Below are positions 1 through 10,045 of a stretch of 64,000 bases of DNA, piece by piece. A program made the translations under genes and the position numbers. Origin of the DNA: Ideonella_A sakaiensis_A (GTDB taxonomy: Bacteria; Pseudomonadota; Gammaproteobacteria; Burkholderiales; Burkholderiaceae_C); NCBI RefSeq assembly GCF_048320135.1, contig NZ_CP182947.1, forward strand, positions 3,224,001 to 3,288,000, written 5' to 3'. Numbering within the stretch: the first letter of the stretch is position 1; each line of letters opens with the position of its first letter. The notes below the pieces were generated by a model. It had not been told where the DNA came from. It did no database searches and saw only the letters and a program-made list of their open reading frames with translations.

Positions 1-2
1 AC

Positions 3-1625
3 GATCCGTTTTTCCACACCTACCAGACACCGGCGGTCGTGACCTCGCTGATCGAGCAGGGCGCGCTCGGCCAGAAAACCGGCGCCGGTTTCTACAAGAA
101 GGTCGGCAAGGACATCCTGCGCCTCGATCCGGCGAAAAAGGACTACGTGCCCGGCGGCGGCAAGGCCGACGAGATCGTCGCGCGGATGCTGAAGAAGCCG
201 CCGGCCGAGCGGCTGAAGCTGCTGCGCGAATCGAGCAACCCGCAGGCGCAGTTCCTGTGGGCGATCCTGCGCGACAGCTTCCATTACAGCGCGGTCCATC
301 TCGGCGAAATCGCCGAGAGCGCGCGCGAAGTCGACTTTGCGATGCGCTGGGGCTTCGGCATGAAGCAGGGTCCGTTCGAACTCTGGCAACAGGCTGGCTG
401 GCTGCAGGTGGCAGAGTGGGTGAAGGCCGATATCGATGAAGGCAAGGCGCTGAGCAAGGCGCCGCTTCCTGGCTGGGTGTTCGAGGGGCCGGTCGCCCGG
501 CTCGGCGGCGTGCACCAGCCGGACGGCTCGTGGAGCCCGGCGCATGCGCGCTTTGTCGCACCGAGCACCTTGCCGGTCTACCAGCGCCAGCATTTCCGCG
601 AATCGGTGTTCGGCGCCGGCGCGGTCGCACCGCTGGAAGCGGGCACCGAGGTATTCCGCAATGAGGAAGTGCGCGTCTGGACGCTCGACGGCGAGGTGCT
701 GATCGCCAGCATCACCGCGAAGCTGCACCTGATCAGCCCGACCGTCACCGAAGGCCTGCTGAAGGCGGTCGAACTGGCCGAGGAGAGTTACCAGGCGCTG
801 GTGATCTGGTCGCCCGACGATGTCTTCTCGGCCGGCGCGAATCTCGAGGCGCTGATGCCGGTCTTCATGAAGAGCGGTGCAAAAGGCATCGCGCCGGAAG
901 AGAAGAAGCTGCAGGACGCGATGCTGCGCATCCGCTACGCCCAGGTGCCGGTGATCTCCGCGATCCGCGGCATGGCGCTCGGCGGTGGCTGCGAGCTCGC
1001 CGTCTATTCGGCGCGCCGTGTCGCCGCGATGGAAAGCTACATGGGGCTGGTCGAGGTCGGCGTCGGCCTGCTGCCGGGTGGCGGCGGCCTGACCTACATC
1101 GCGCGGCGTGCCGCCGAGATGGCGTCTGCCGGCAACAACCCGACCGCGGTCGGCGACCTGCAGAAATTCCTCATCGACGGCTTCACCAGCGCCGCGATGG
1201 CGAAGGTCGGCACCAGTGCGCTGGAAAGCCTCAAGCTTGGTTATCTGCTGGCCAGCGACATCATCGTGCCGCACAAGGACGAATTGCTGCATGTCGCGCT
1301 GCAGCAGGCGAAGGCGATGGCGGCAAGCGGTTACCGTCCGCCGCCGCGCGCACTGTTCCCGGCCGCCGGCCGCAGCGCGATCGCGACGATCAAGGCGCAA
1401 CTCGTCAACATGCGGGACGGTGCCTTCATCAGCGCACACGACTTCCACATCGCCACATTGATCGCCGAAGTGGTGTGCGGCGGCGATGTTGATGCCGGTG
1501 CGATGGTCAACGAGGACTACCTGATGGCGATGGAGCGCCAGCGCTTCTGTTCGCTGCTCGACAACCCGAAGAGCCAGGAACGGATCATGGGGATGCTGCA
1601 GACGGGCAAGCCTGTGAGGAATTGA
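3..1625 (+). CDS. 3-hydroxyacyl-CoA dehydrogenase / enoyl-CoA hydratase, FadN/FadB-like, 3' part only
   Basis: The frame is open from the first bases, so the N-terminal NAD-binding half of the dehydrogenase lies outside the window; 540 residues are visible. The first stretch, with GQKTGAGFYK, is the end of the first 3-hydroxyacyl-CoA dehydrogenase C-terminal domain. A second copy of that helical domain follows (FAMRWGFGMKQGPFELW). The last 300 residues are a crotonase domain with SAGANLEAL and GMALGGGCE, which form the oxyanion hole, and VEVGVGLLPGGGG, which holds the usual catalytic Glu. Dehydrogenase first and hydratase last is the FadN order, the reverse of FadB/FadJ. The enzyme hydrates enoyl-CoA and oxidises 3-hydroxyacyl-CoA in beta-oxidation. 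The thiolase gene just downstream would cleave the product, so the pair probably formed one operon before the DUF559 cassette came between them. Confidence 0.92.
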   Translation, partial: DPFFHTYQTPAVVTSLIEQGALGQKTGAGFYKKVGKDILRLDPAKKDYVPGGGKADEIVARMLKKPPAERLKLLRESSNPQAQFLWAILRDSFHYSAVHLGEIAESAREVDFAMRWGFGMKQGPFELWQQAGWLQVAEWVKADIDEGKALSKAPLPGWVFEGPVARLGGVHQPDGSWSPAHARFVAPSTLPVYQRQHFRESVFGAGAVAPLEAGTEVFRNEEVRVWTLDGEVLIASITAKLHLISPTVTEGLLKAVELAEESYQALVIWSPDDVFSAGANLEALMPVFMKSGAKGIAPEEKKLQDAMLRIRYAQVPVISAIRGMALGGGCELAVYSARRVAAMESYMGLVEVGVGLLPGGGGLTYIARRAAEMASAGNNPTAVGDLQKFLIDGFTSAAMAKVGTSALESLKLGYLLASDIIVPHKDELLHVALQQAKAMAASGYRPPPRALFPAAGRSAIATIKAQLVNMRDGAFISAHDFHIATLIAEVVCGGDVDAGAMVNEDYLMAMERQRFCSLLDNPKSQERIMGMLQTGKPVRN

Positions 1626-1674
1626 CCACCACGAGCGGCAGATGGCAGCAATGACTCAGCGCAGTGACATGGGT

Positions 1675-1712
1675 CCCCTCTCCCGCTTGCGGGAGAGGGT
1701 CAGGGTGAGGGC
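1675..1712 (+). repeat. left end hairpin repeat of DUF559 cassette
   Basis: An 11-base perfect stem, CCCTCTCCCGC / GCGGGAGAGGG with a TT loop (1676-1699), is followed by TCAGGGTGAGGGC. The same unit lies inverted at 2032-2075. The purine-rich arm and the GTG at 1705 read as a ribosome binding site and start codon for the DUF559 gene. Confidence 0.8.
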
Positions 1713-2100
1713 CCGAGCCTTGCGCTCCCACTCCACTGACGCAGAGCGGATTCTCTGGTTCCATCTGCGTGATCGTCGGCTGGGCGGCTTCAAGTTCCGC
1801 CGCCAACACCCGGTCGGGCCATTTTTTGCGGATTTTGTTTGTATCGAAGGGCGGCTGGTGGTTGAACTCGATGGTGGCCAGCACTTCGAGTCCGGTGCGG
1901 CCGAGGCAGATCGGCAGCGCACGAGCCTGATCAATCAATTGGGTTTCGCCGTGGTTCGCTTTACCGACCGGGAGGCGCTCAAGCAGACGCAGGCTGTGCT
2001 GGCAGCGATTCTGGCGCGGCTTGGCGAATGCGCCCACCCTCACCCCAGCCCTCTCCCGCCAGCGGGAGAGAGGGTCCAACGCATCGATCCCGAACTCTGA
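1705..2100 (+). CDS. DUF559 domain protein (PD-(D/E)XK nuclease-like)
   Basis: A protein of about 131 residues of the DUF559 family, related to very-short-patch-repair-like endonucleases. Family landmarks are the N-terminal RARALRSHSTDAERILW, then GGFKFRRQHPVGPFFADFVC, then VVELDGGQH. The Asp of FADF and the E-x-D of VELDGG form the PD-(D/E)XK-type metal site. The start is the GTG inside the left hairpin repeat, with GGAGAGG 6-7 bases upstream; family members commonly begin near this point. An in-frame ATG at 1642 would add 21 residues translated from the repeat. The C-terminal 25 residues (PHPSPLPPAGERV) are translated from the right repeat and are probably not part of the fold. A biological role is not established; nuclease activity is inferred from the fold family. 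Confidence 0.85.
   Translation: MRARALRSHSTDAERILWFHLRDRRLGGFKFRRQHPVGPFFADFVCIEGRLVVELDGGQHFESGAAEADRQRTSLINQLGFAVVRFTDREALKQTQAVLAAILARLGECAHPHPSPLPPAGERVQRIDPEL
2032..2075 (-). repeat. right end hairpin repeat of DUF559 cassette
   Basis: This is the inverted counterpart of 1675-1712. Read on the minus strand it gives CCCTCTCTCCCGC, a short loop, GCGGGAGAGGG, then a GGGTGAGGG tail. The core stem is 9 bases (2051-2059 with 2062-2070), and a GA bulge distinguishes it from the left copy. Confidence 0.8.
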
Positions 2101-2129
2101 CACGGGATTTCCACTTTCAAGGACAGAAC

Positions 2130-3359
<1,230 letters not shown>

Positions 3360-3360
3360 C

Positions 3361-3443
3361 CCACCCCCGTTGCGCCTGACGGCGCTCCCCCTCAAGGGGG
3401 CGCCGCCAACGGCCCGGCAGAGCCGGATTCGTGGCGGCTGCTT
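3361..3443 (+). repeat. GC-rich intergenic repeat, copy 1
   Basis: A structured block of about 83 bases in the thiolase-hydratase gap. Its core (GGGGGCGCCGCCAACGGCCC, then a CCGGC/GCCGG hairpin, then GTGGCGGCTGCTT) recurs at 13531-13619. The outer arms GCCGCC and GGCGGC can pair around the inner hairpin. Confidence 0.85.
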
Positions 3444-3484
3444 GATCGCCGAGCAACTGATTCGATTGAATTGCGGAGACCCCG

Positions 3485-4261
3485 ATGAGCATCAAGACCC
3501 ACTTCCTGAACGGCGTTGCGACGATCGAGATTGCGCGGCCGGAGAAAAAGAATGCGCTGACGATGGCGATGTACGAGGCGATGGCCGAGGCATTGCGATC
3601 GGCGCAGACCGACGACAAGGTGCGTGCGGTGCTGATCACCGGGCAGCCCGGCATCTTCACGTCGGGCAACGACCTCGAGGATTTCATGGCGCGGCCGCCG
3701 CACATGGGCAGCGACAGCAGCGGCTCGCCGATCTTCGGCTTCATGCACGCGCTGATCGGCTGCGACAAGCCGGTGGTCGCGGCCGTGACCGGCGCGGCGA
3801 TCGGCATTGGCACGACGATGCTGCTGCACTGCGATTTTGTCTATGTCTCCGACGAGGCACGGCTGGCGCTGCCGTTTGTCAGCCTCGGGCTGGTGCCCGA
3901 GTTCGGTTCGAGCCTGCTGATCCCGGCGCTGATGGGCCGTGCGCGAGCGAGCGAAAAGCTGCTGCTCGGCGATCCCTTCACCGGTGCCGACGCGGTCGAT
4001 TGTGGTCTTGCCAATGCGGTGCTGCCGGCCAATGAGGTCGCCAACCATGCGCGCCGCATCGCTGAGCGGTTCAATGCCTTGCCGCCGGGTGCGGTGCGCG
4101 AAAGCAAGAAGCTGCTGCGCCGTGGCGTCGGAGAACAGGTGCTGGAAACCGTCGCTGCCGAAGGTGCGGTTTTCGGCAAGCGGCTGCAGAGCCCGGAAGC
4201 GAAGGAAGCCTTCCAGGCCTTCTTCCAGAAGCGCAAGCCCGATTTTTCGCAGTTCTCGTGA
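3485..4261 (+). CDS. enoyl-CoA hydratase/isomerase family protein
   Basis: A 258-residue crotonase-fold protein. GIFTSGNDLEDF and GAAIGIGTTMLL supply the two oxyanion-hole peptide NH groups, and LGLVPEFGSS carries the usual catalytic Glu. The C-terminal helix region (RLQSPEAKEAFQAFFQKRKPDF) is typical of the family. It begins 125 bases after the thiolase; the gap is largely filled by the repeat at 3361-3443. The substrate is unknown. The neighbours suggest an acyl-CoA degradation branch, and the protein could be a hydratase or a delta-isomerase. The start ATG follows a GGAG at 3474. Confidence 0.9.
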   Translation: MSIKTHFLNGVATIEIARPEKKNALTMAMYEAMAEALRSAQTDDKVRAVLITGQPGIFTSGNDLEDFMARPPHMGSDSSGSPIFGFMHALIGCDKPVVAAVTGAAIGIGTTMLLHCDFVYVSDEARLALPFVSLGLVPEFGSSLLIPALMGRARASEKLLLGDPFTGADAVDCGLANAVLPANEVANHARRIAERFNALPPGAVRESKKLLRRGVGEQVLETVAAEGAVFGKRLQSPEAKEAFQAFFQKRKPDFSQFS

Positions 4262-4309
4262 CCGACCGGTGATCCAGGGCAGGCAGGTCGAGGCAATGGA
4301 GGCGATGCG

Positions 4310-5140
4310 ATGAACCTGAACGGCAAGACCCTTTTCATCACCGGCGCCTCGCGTGGCATCGGCCTGGCGATCGCGAAGCGCGCCGCGCGCGATGGCGCGA
4401 ACATCGTGATCGCGGCAAAAACGACCGAGGCGAACCCGAAACTGCCCGGCACGATCCACACCGCGGCGGCCGAGATCGAGGCCGCCGGCGGCAAGGCGCT
4501 GGCGGTGCAGACCGATATCCGCGACGAGGCCAGTGTGCTGGCCGCCGTCGAGCAGGCGGTGCAGGCCTTCGGCGGCATCGACATCCTGGTCAACAACGCC
4601 AGCGCGATCAGCCTGACGTCGACGCCGGATACGCCGATGAAGCGTTTCGACCTGATGTTCGGCGTCAATGTGCGCGGCACCTATCTGTGCACGCAGGCCT
4701 GCCTGCCGCAGCTGATCGCGTCAGCCAAGGCGGGCCGCAATCCGCATGTGCTGACGATGTCGCCGCCGCTGTCGATGAAGCCGCACTGGTTCCAGAACCA
4801 TGTCGCGTACACGATGGCCAAATACGGCATGAGCGAATGCACGCTCGGCCACGCAGCCGAATTCAAGCCGCACGGCATCGCCGTCAACAGCCTGTGGCCG
4901 CGCACCGCGATTGCCACCGCGGCGTTGCAGATGATCCCCGGCGTCGACATCGCCCGTTGCCGCAAGCCGGAAATCCTTGCCGATGCCGCATACCTGATCC
5001 TGACCAGCGACGCGACGACGACGACCGGCAATTTCTTCATCGACGACACGCTGCTGGGCGAGCGCGGCGTGACCGATCTGGATCAATACAGCGTGACGCC
5101 AGGGACCAAGCAGTTCATCCCGGACTTTTTTGTCGATTGA
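4310..5140 (+). CDS. short-chain dehydrogenase/reductase, HSDL2-like
   Basis: A 276-residue SDR with the nucleotide-binding motif TGASRGIG (residues 11-18), NNAS (95-98) and the catalytic YTMAK (Tyr167, Lys171). The stretch after NNAS (PHVLTMSPPLSMKPHWFQNH) and the late NSLWPRTAIATAA are characteristic of the subgroup that includes hydroxysteroid-dehydrogenase-like protein 2. The natural substrate of that subgroup is not well defined, though fatty-acyl metabolism is commonly proposed. It starts 48 bases after the enoyl-CoA hydratase on the same strand, so co-transcription with the beta-oxidation genes is likely. It converges on the minus-strand zinc-ribbon gene. Confidence 0.9.
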   Translation: MNLNGKTLFITGASRGIGLAIAKRAARDGANIVIAAKTTEANPKLPGTIHTAAAEIEAAGGKALAVQTDIRDEASVLAAVEQAVQAFGGIDILVNNASAISLTSTPDTPMKRFDLMFGVNVRGTYLCTQACLPQLIASAKAGRNPHVLTMSPPLSMKPHWFQNHVAYTMAKYGMSECTLGHAAEFKPHGIAVNSLWPRTAIATAALQMIPGVDIARCRKPEILADAAYLILTSDATTTTGNFFIDDTLLGERGVTDLDQYSVTPGTKQFIPDFFVD

Positions 5141-5197
5141 TCGCGGGGGAGCGCGCCGGTTGGCCCGCGGCAGCAACTCGCGCCATTGCTTGAGATC

Positions 5198-6289
5198 TCA
5201 GGATCGCACTGCGAGGCCGTGATCTGATGCCGTGGCCGCCCCTCTGGCACTGCTCCCGCACGCCGGGCAGTAGTGGAAAAACGCATTCTTCCGCGTCGAG
5301 CAATTGCTGCAGCGGTCGAACAGCTTCATGCCGCAGTGGACGCAGAAATTGCACGGCTCGACATCGGCGCCCGGCGTGGCATTGAGGATTGCGCGTTCGC
5401 AGCCGGGGCAGACATTGGCGGCCATCTTCTTCAGCGCATCCTCGTAGCCGAGTGCCTGGCGGCGTTCGGTTTCGGTCTGCGCCTCGACCTGCTGGCGTTT
5501 CGCGAGGTAGCGGCGCATCGCCTTGATGACGTAGTGGCCGGCGATGATCGTCAGCACAACGCCGACCGCATAACGCACATAGCCGCCATAACTCGGCAGA
5601 TAGGGCACGAGTTCGACGAAGAAGGCGAACAGCGCAAACAGCACGAAACCGCGCATCAGCGGCCAATAATCACTGTGGCGCTTCTTCGCGACCAGCCAGC
5701 CGGCGATCACCAGCAGCGGCAGCGTCAGCGCGAGGCGCAATCCGAAGATGCGCAATTCCTGGCGGAACAATGCCGCGTTGTAGTCGGCGCGTGCGGCGTC
5801 GAGCAGGCTGTCCTGCTGCCGGCGCTCGCGCGCGCTGCGTTGCGAGACATCGAGCAATGCCTGGTCGATCGCTTCGAGCGCCTGTTCGGCGCGGCGCTCG
5901 CTCGCCTTCAGCGCATCGAGTTCGCGGGTGCGCCGGATCACTTCCGGGTCCTGCGCCGGATCGGTTGTCGCGGTGCGCGTAGCGATCCAGTTCTGGTAGG
6001 CGGCGCGCGCCGACTGGTAGCTGTTGCCGGCGGTCGTCAGTGCCTGCTCGGCCTGCGCGCGCTGCTCGCCAAGTTCGCGCTGCCGCACCGTCGACTGCCG
6101 AAGCGCCCTGCGCGTCTCGGACAGCGCCTCGCGGTTTGCATATTGCTCGATGTCGAGCCGGGTCTCCAGCCGTGGCAGATCGGCCACCAGCTTGCCGCCG
6201 AGCCCGATCAGAAAACCGGCAAAGGCGAACGACAGCAGCCACATCACGAAGCCGAACAGCTTCTCCGGTACACGCAGGCTTTTCAGCAT
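5198..6289 (-). CDS. membrane protein with coiled coil and C-terminal double zinc ribbon
   Basis: A 363-residue protein of unknown function. A first membrane segment lies at about residues 12-34. A long charged region follows at about 45-170, rich in Arg, Glu, Gln and Ala, which looks like an alpha-helical coiled coil. Three more hydrophobic segments fall between about 175 and 255. The C-terminus carries cysteine pairs CPGC, CNFCVHCG, CSNC and CPAC, as in a double zinc ribbon. The shape suggests an envelope scaffold with a cytoplasmic zinc module. I do not recognise a named family. It converges with the SDR gene and lies 33 bases before the thioesterase stop on the same strand. Confidence 0.8.
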   Translation of the reverse strand: MLKSLRVPEKLFGFVMWLLSFAFAGFLIGLGGKLVADLPRLETRLDIEQYANREALSETRRALRQSTVRQRELGEQRAQAEQALTTAGNSYQSARAAYQNWIATRTATTDPAQDPEVIRRTRELDALKASERRAEQALEAIDQALLDVSQRSARERRQQDSLLDAARADYNAALFRQELRIFGLRLALTLPLLVIAGWLVAKKRHSDYWPLMRGFVLFALFAFFVELVPYLPSYGGYVRYAVGVVLTIIAGHYVIKAMRRYLAKRQQVEAQTETERRQALGYEDALKKMAANVCPGCERAILNATPGADVEPCNFCVHCGMKLFDRCSNCSTRKNAFFHYCPACGSSARGAATASDHGLAVRS

Positions 6290-6322
6290 CGTCAGCAGAG
6301 GCTCGATGTCACCCGCGGGCTC

Positions 6323-6760
6323 TCAGCCCGGCCCGATCTGCCGCGGCTGGCCCTGCGCGTCGATCGCGACGTAAGTCAGGTTCGCCTCGGTGACCTTGAC
6401 GACATGCGGATTGGCCGGATCGCGCTCGGCATAGACCTCGACCCGCACCGTCACCGAGGTGCGGCCGACACGCTCGATGACGGCATAAAAACTCAGCAGA
6501 TCGCCGATCGACACCGGTTGCTTGAAAATGAACTGGTTGACCGCCACCGTCGCGATGCGGCCGCGGGCCAGCCGCATCGGCAGCACCGCGCCGGCGAGGT
6601 CGACCTGGGCCATGATCCAACCGCCGAAAATATCGCCGTTCGGATTGGCGTCGGCGGGCATCGGCATTACCCGCATCACCAGTTCGCGGTCATTCGGCAA
6701 TGCGGTGAGCCCGGGTGGCTCGGCGCCGCCTTGTGGCCGTGCTGTCGTCTTTTCATTCAT
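6323..6760 (-). CDS. acyl-CoA thioesterase, YciA type
   Basis: A 145-residue hotdog-fold thioesterase that hydrolyses acyl-CoA to free acid and CoA. The family signature ADANPNGDIFGGWIMAQVD is present and contains the Asp used in catalysis; VNQFIFKQPVSIGDLLSFYA follows. Length and motifs match YciA and its relatives. The ATG at 6760 was preferred over an in-frame start 18 codons upstream, because homologues start just before the variable Pro/Thr-rich leader. It is divergent from the Atm1-type exporter and fits functionally with the acyl-CoA genes at 1-5140. Confidence 0.9.
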   Translation of the reverse strand: MNEKTTARPQGGAEPPGLTALPNDRELVMRVMPMPADANPNGDIFGGWIMAQVDLAGAVLPMRLARGRIATVAVNQFIFKQPVSIGDLLSFYAVIERVGRTSVTVRVEVYAERDPANPHVVKVTEANLTYVAIDAQGQPRQIGPG

Positions 6761-6861
6761 CGGCTTCGGTCCGTCTGAGGTCGCTTGCCGATTCTTGCAT
6801 GGCACCGTGGCCACTGGCCGCGGTGCAATTTCGTCAACCAGCGGCCGTTTTGGCCCTCACG

Positions 6862-8739
6862 ATGCGTCATCACTCTCTCGCCCCGCCAGCCCCGCCTGCT
6901 GCCCCCGGATCGCCGGCCGCTGCGCCACGTTCCGACTGGTCGACACTGAAGAAGCTGCTGCCCTATGTCTGGCAATGGCGCTGGCGGGTCGCGGTGGCAC
7001 TGGCCTGCCTGGTTGCCGCCAAGCTCGCCAATATCGGCGTGCCGCTGGTGCTGAAGGAACTGGTCGACGCGCTCGATCTGAAGCCGGGTGATCCGCGCAT
7101 CGCGCTGGCGGTGCCGGTGGCGCTGCTGCTGGCCTATGGTGCATTGCGGGTGTCGGTGACGCTGTTCACCGAACTGCGCGAATTTCTGTTTTATCCGGTG
7201 GCGGCGCGGATTGCCCGGCGGGTTTCTCTCGAGGCCTTCGAACACCTGCTCGCTTTGAGCCTGCGTTTCCACCTCGCGCGGCAGACCGGCGGCATCTCGC
7301 GCGACATCGAACGCGGCTCGCGGTCGATCATGTCGCTGCTGAACTACACGATCTATCACATCGCGCCGACGCTGTTCGAGATCAGCCTGGTGATCATCCT
7401 GCTGGCGACCAAATTCGACATCTGGTTCTCGGCGATCACCTTCGTTGCATTGCTGCTCTACATCTTCTATACGGTCAGCGTGACCGAGTGGCGCACGCAC
7501 TTCCGGCGCGCGATGAACGAGCAGGATTCGAAGGCGAATACGCGGGCTGTCGATGCGCTGATCAACTACGAGACGGTCAAATATTTCAGCAACGAGTCGT
7601 TCGAGCAGGGCCGCTACGACGACAACCTGCGCGGGCTCGAGAAGGCCTCGGTCAAGTCGCAGACCTCGCTGTCGATCCTGAATCTCGGGCAGAGCCTGAT
7701 TATCGCGGTGGCCGTCACGCTGCTGGTCTGGCGTGCCACCGTCGGTGTCGTCAACGGCACGATGACGCTCGGCGATCTGGTGCTGGTCAATGCGCTGATG
7801 ATCCAGCTGTATATCCCGCTGAATTTCCTCGGCGTGATCTACCGCGAGCTGAAGCAGTCGATGGTCGACATGGAAAAGATGTTCACACTGCTCGCCGAGC
7901 ACCGCGAGGTCGCCGACTCGCCCGATGCGAAGCCGTTGCGGATCGGCGCGCCACATCCGGACGATCCGCCCGGCCACAGCCACAGCGAGGTCGGCCTGCG
8001 TTTCGACAATGTCGATTTCGGCTATGAGCCGGACCGGCAGATCCTGCAGGGCGTCAGCTTCGAGATCCCGCCTGGCGGCACCGTCGCGGTCGTCGGCCCG
8101 TCTGGCGCCGGCAAAAGCACGCTGGCACGGCTGCTGTTCCGCTTCTACGATGTCAGCGGCGGCGCGATCACGATCGGCGGCCAGGATATCCGCAACGTCA
8201 CTCAGCGCAGCCTGCGCGAGGCGATCGGCATCGTGCCGCAGGATACGGTGCTGTTCAACGATAGCGTCGAATACAACATCGCCTATGGCCGGCCCGGCGC
8301 CGACCGGGCCGCGGTCGAGGCGGCCGCGAAGGCCGCGCACATCCACGAATTCATCGCCCGCACGCCGCGCGGCTACGACACGATGGTCGGCGAGCGCGGA
8401 TTGAAGCTGTCCGGCGGCGAAAAACAGCGTGTCGCGATCGCCCGCACGTTGCTGAAGGACCCGCCGATCCTGATCTTCGACGAGGCGACGTCGGCGCTCG
8501 ACTCGGCCAATGAACGTGCGATCCAGGCCGAACTGCGCGGCGTCTCGCGCAACAAGACGACGCTGGTGATCGCCCACCGGTTGTCGACCGTCGTCGATGC
8601 CGACGAGATCCTGGTGCTCGACCACGGCCGCATCGTCGAACGCGGCAGCCATCGCGAACTGCTGGCGCAGAACGGGCGGTATGCGCAGATGTGGCGGCTG
8701 CAGCAGAGCAAGAACGACACGGACGGCGGCGGCGCGTGA
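6862..8739 (+). CDS. ABC exporter, Atm1/HMT1 type (fused permease-ATPase)
   Basis: A half-transporter of about 625 residues with an N-terminal membrane domain of about six helices (residues about 35-320) and a C-terminal nucleotide-binding domain. GPSGAGKSTLAR near residue 412 is Walker A, LSGGEKQRVAIAR the ABC signature, and ILIFDEATSALD Walker B. DSKANTRAVDALINYETVKYF is a hallmark of the Atm1/HMT1 group, which exports glutathione-linked sulfur or metal conjugates and functions as a homodimer. The ATG at 6862 begins a Pro/Ala-rich leader before the membrane domain. Starts further upstream would overlap the divergent thioesterase. The glutathione-dependent dehydrogenase follows 94 bases downstream. 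Confidence 0.92.
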   Translation: MRHHSLAPPAPPAAPGSPAAAPRSDWSTLKKLLPYVWQWRWRVAVALACLVAAKLANIGVPLVLKELVDALDLKPGDPRIALAVPVALLLAYGALRVSVTLFTELREFLFYPVAARIARRVSLEAFEHLLALSLRFHLARQTGGISRDIERGSRSIMSLLNYTIYHIAPTLFEISLVIILLATKFDIWFSAITFVALLLYIFYTVSVTEWRTHFRRAMNEQDSKANTRAVDALINYETVKYFSNESFEQGRYDDNLRGLEKASVKSQTSLSILNLGQSLIIAVAVTLLVWRATVGVVNGTMTLGDLVLVNALMIQLYIPLNFLGVIYRELKQSMVDMEKMFTLLAEHREVADSPDAKPLRIGAPHPDDPPGHSHSEVGLRFDNVDFGYEPDRQILQGVSFEIPPGGTVAVVGPSGAGKSTLARLLFRFYDVSGGAITIGGQDIRNVTQRSLREAIGIVPQDTVLFNDSVEYNIAYGRPGADRAAVEAAAKAAHIHEFIARTPRGYDTMVGERGLKLSGGEKQRVAIARTLLKDPPILIFDEATSALDSANERAIQAELRGVSRNKTTLVIAHRLSTVVDADEILVLDHGRIVERGSHRELLAQNGRYAQMWRLQQSKNDTDGGGA

Positions 8740-8833
8740 CGCTCGCCGGCCGGTGCGTCGCCGTCGCCGGGTTGCGGCATCATCGGATCTGGTTTTTCCC
8801 GCCGTATCGACCACGGATAGCGAAAGGAGTGAG

Positions 8834-9940
<1,107 letters not shown>

Positions 9941-10045
9941 TCGTTCACAGCCGTTTCGATCGGCCGCGATACCCAGCGGCCGGCTGCTTCGGTATTTGCC
10001 CGATCGTCGCTGGGCCACGCTGCAGCGTTGAATAATCGCCGAACG

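Larger units (their letters stand above)
1675..2075 (+). mobile_element. hairpin-bounded DUF559 gene cassette
   Basis: A 400-base segment carries a single DUF559 gene and is bounded by two inverted copies of a roughly 36-base hairpin repeat. It sits between two genes of a beta-oxidation operon, and no other gene lies in the gap. Mobility is inferred from the matching inverted ends and the position. No target-site duplication was identified. Confidence 0.5.
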
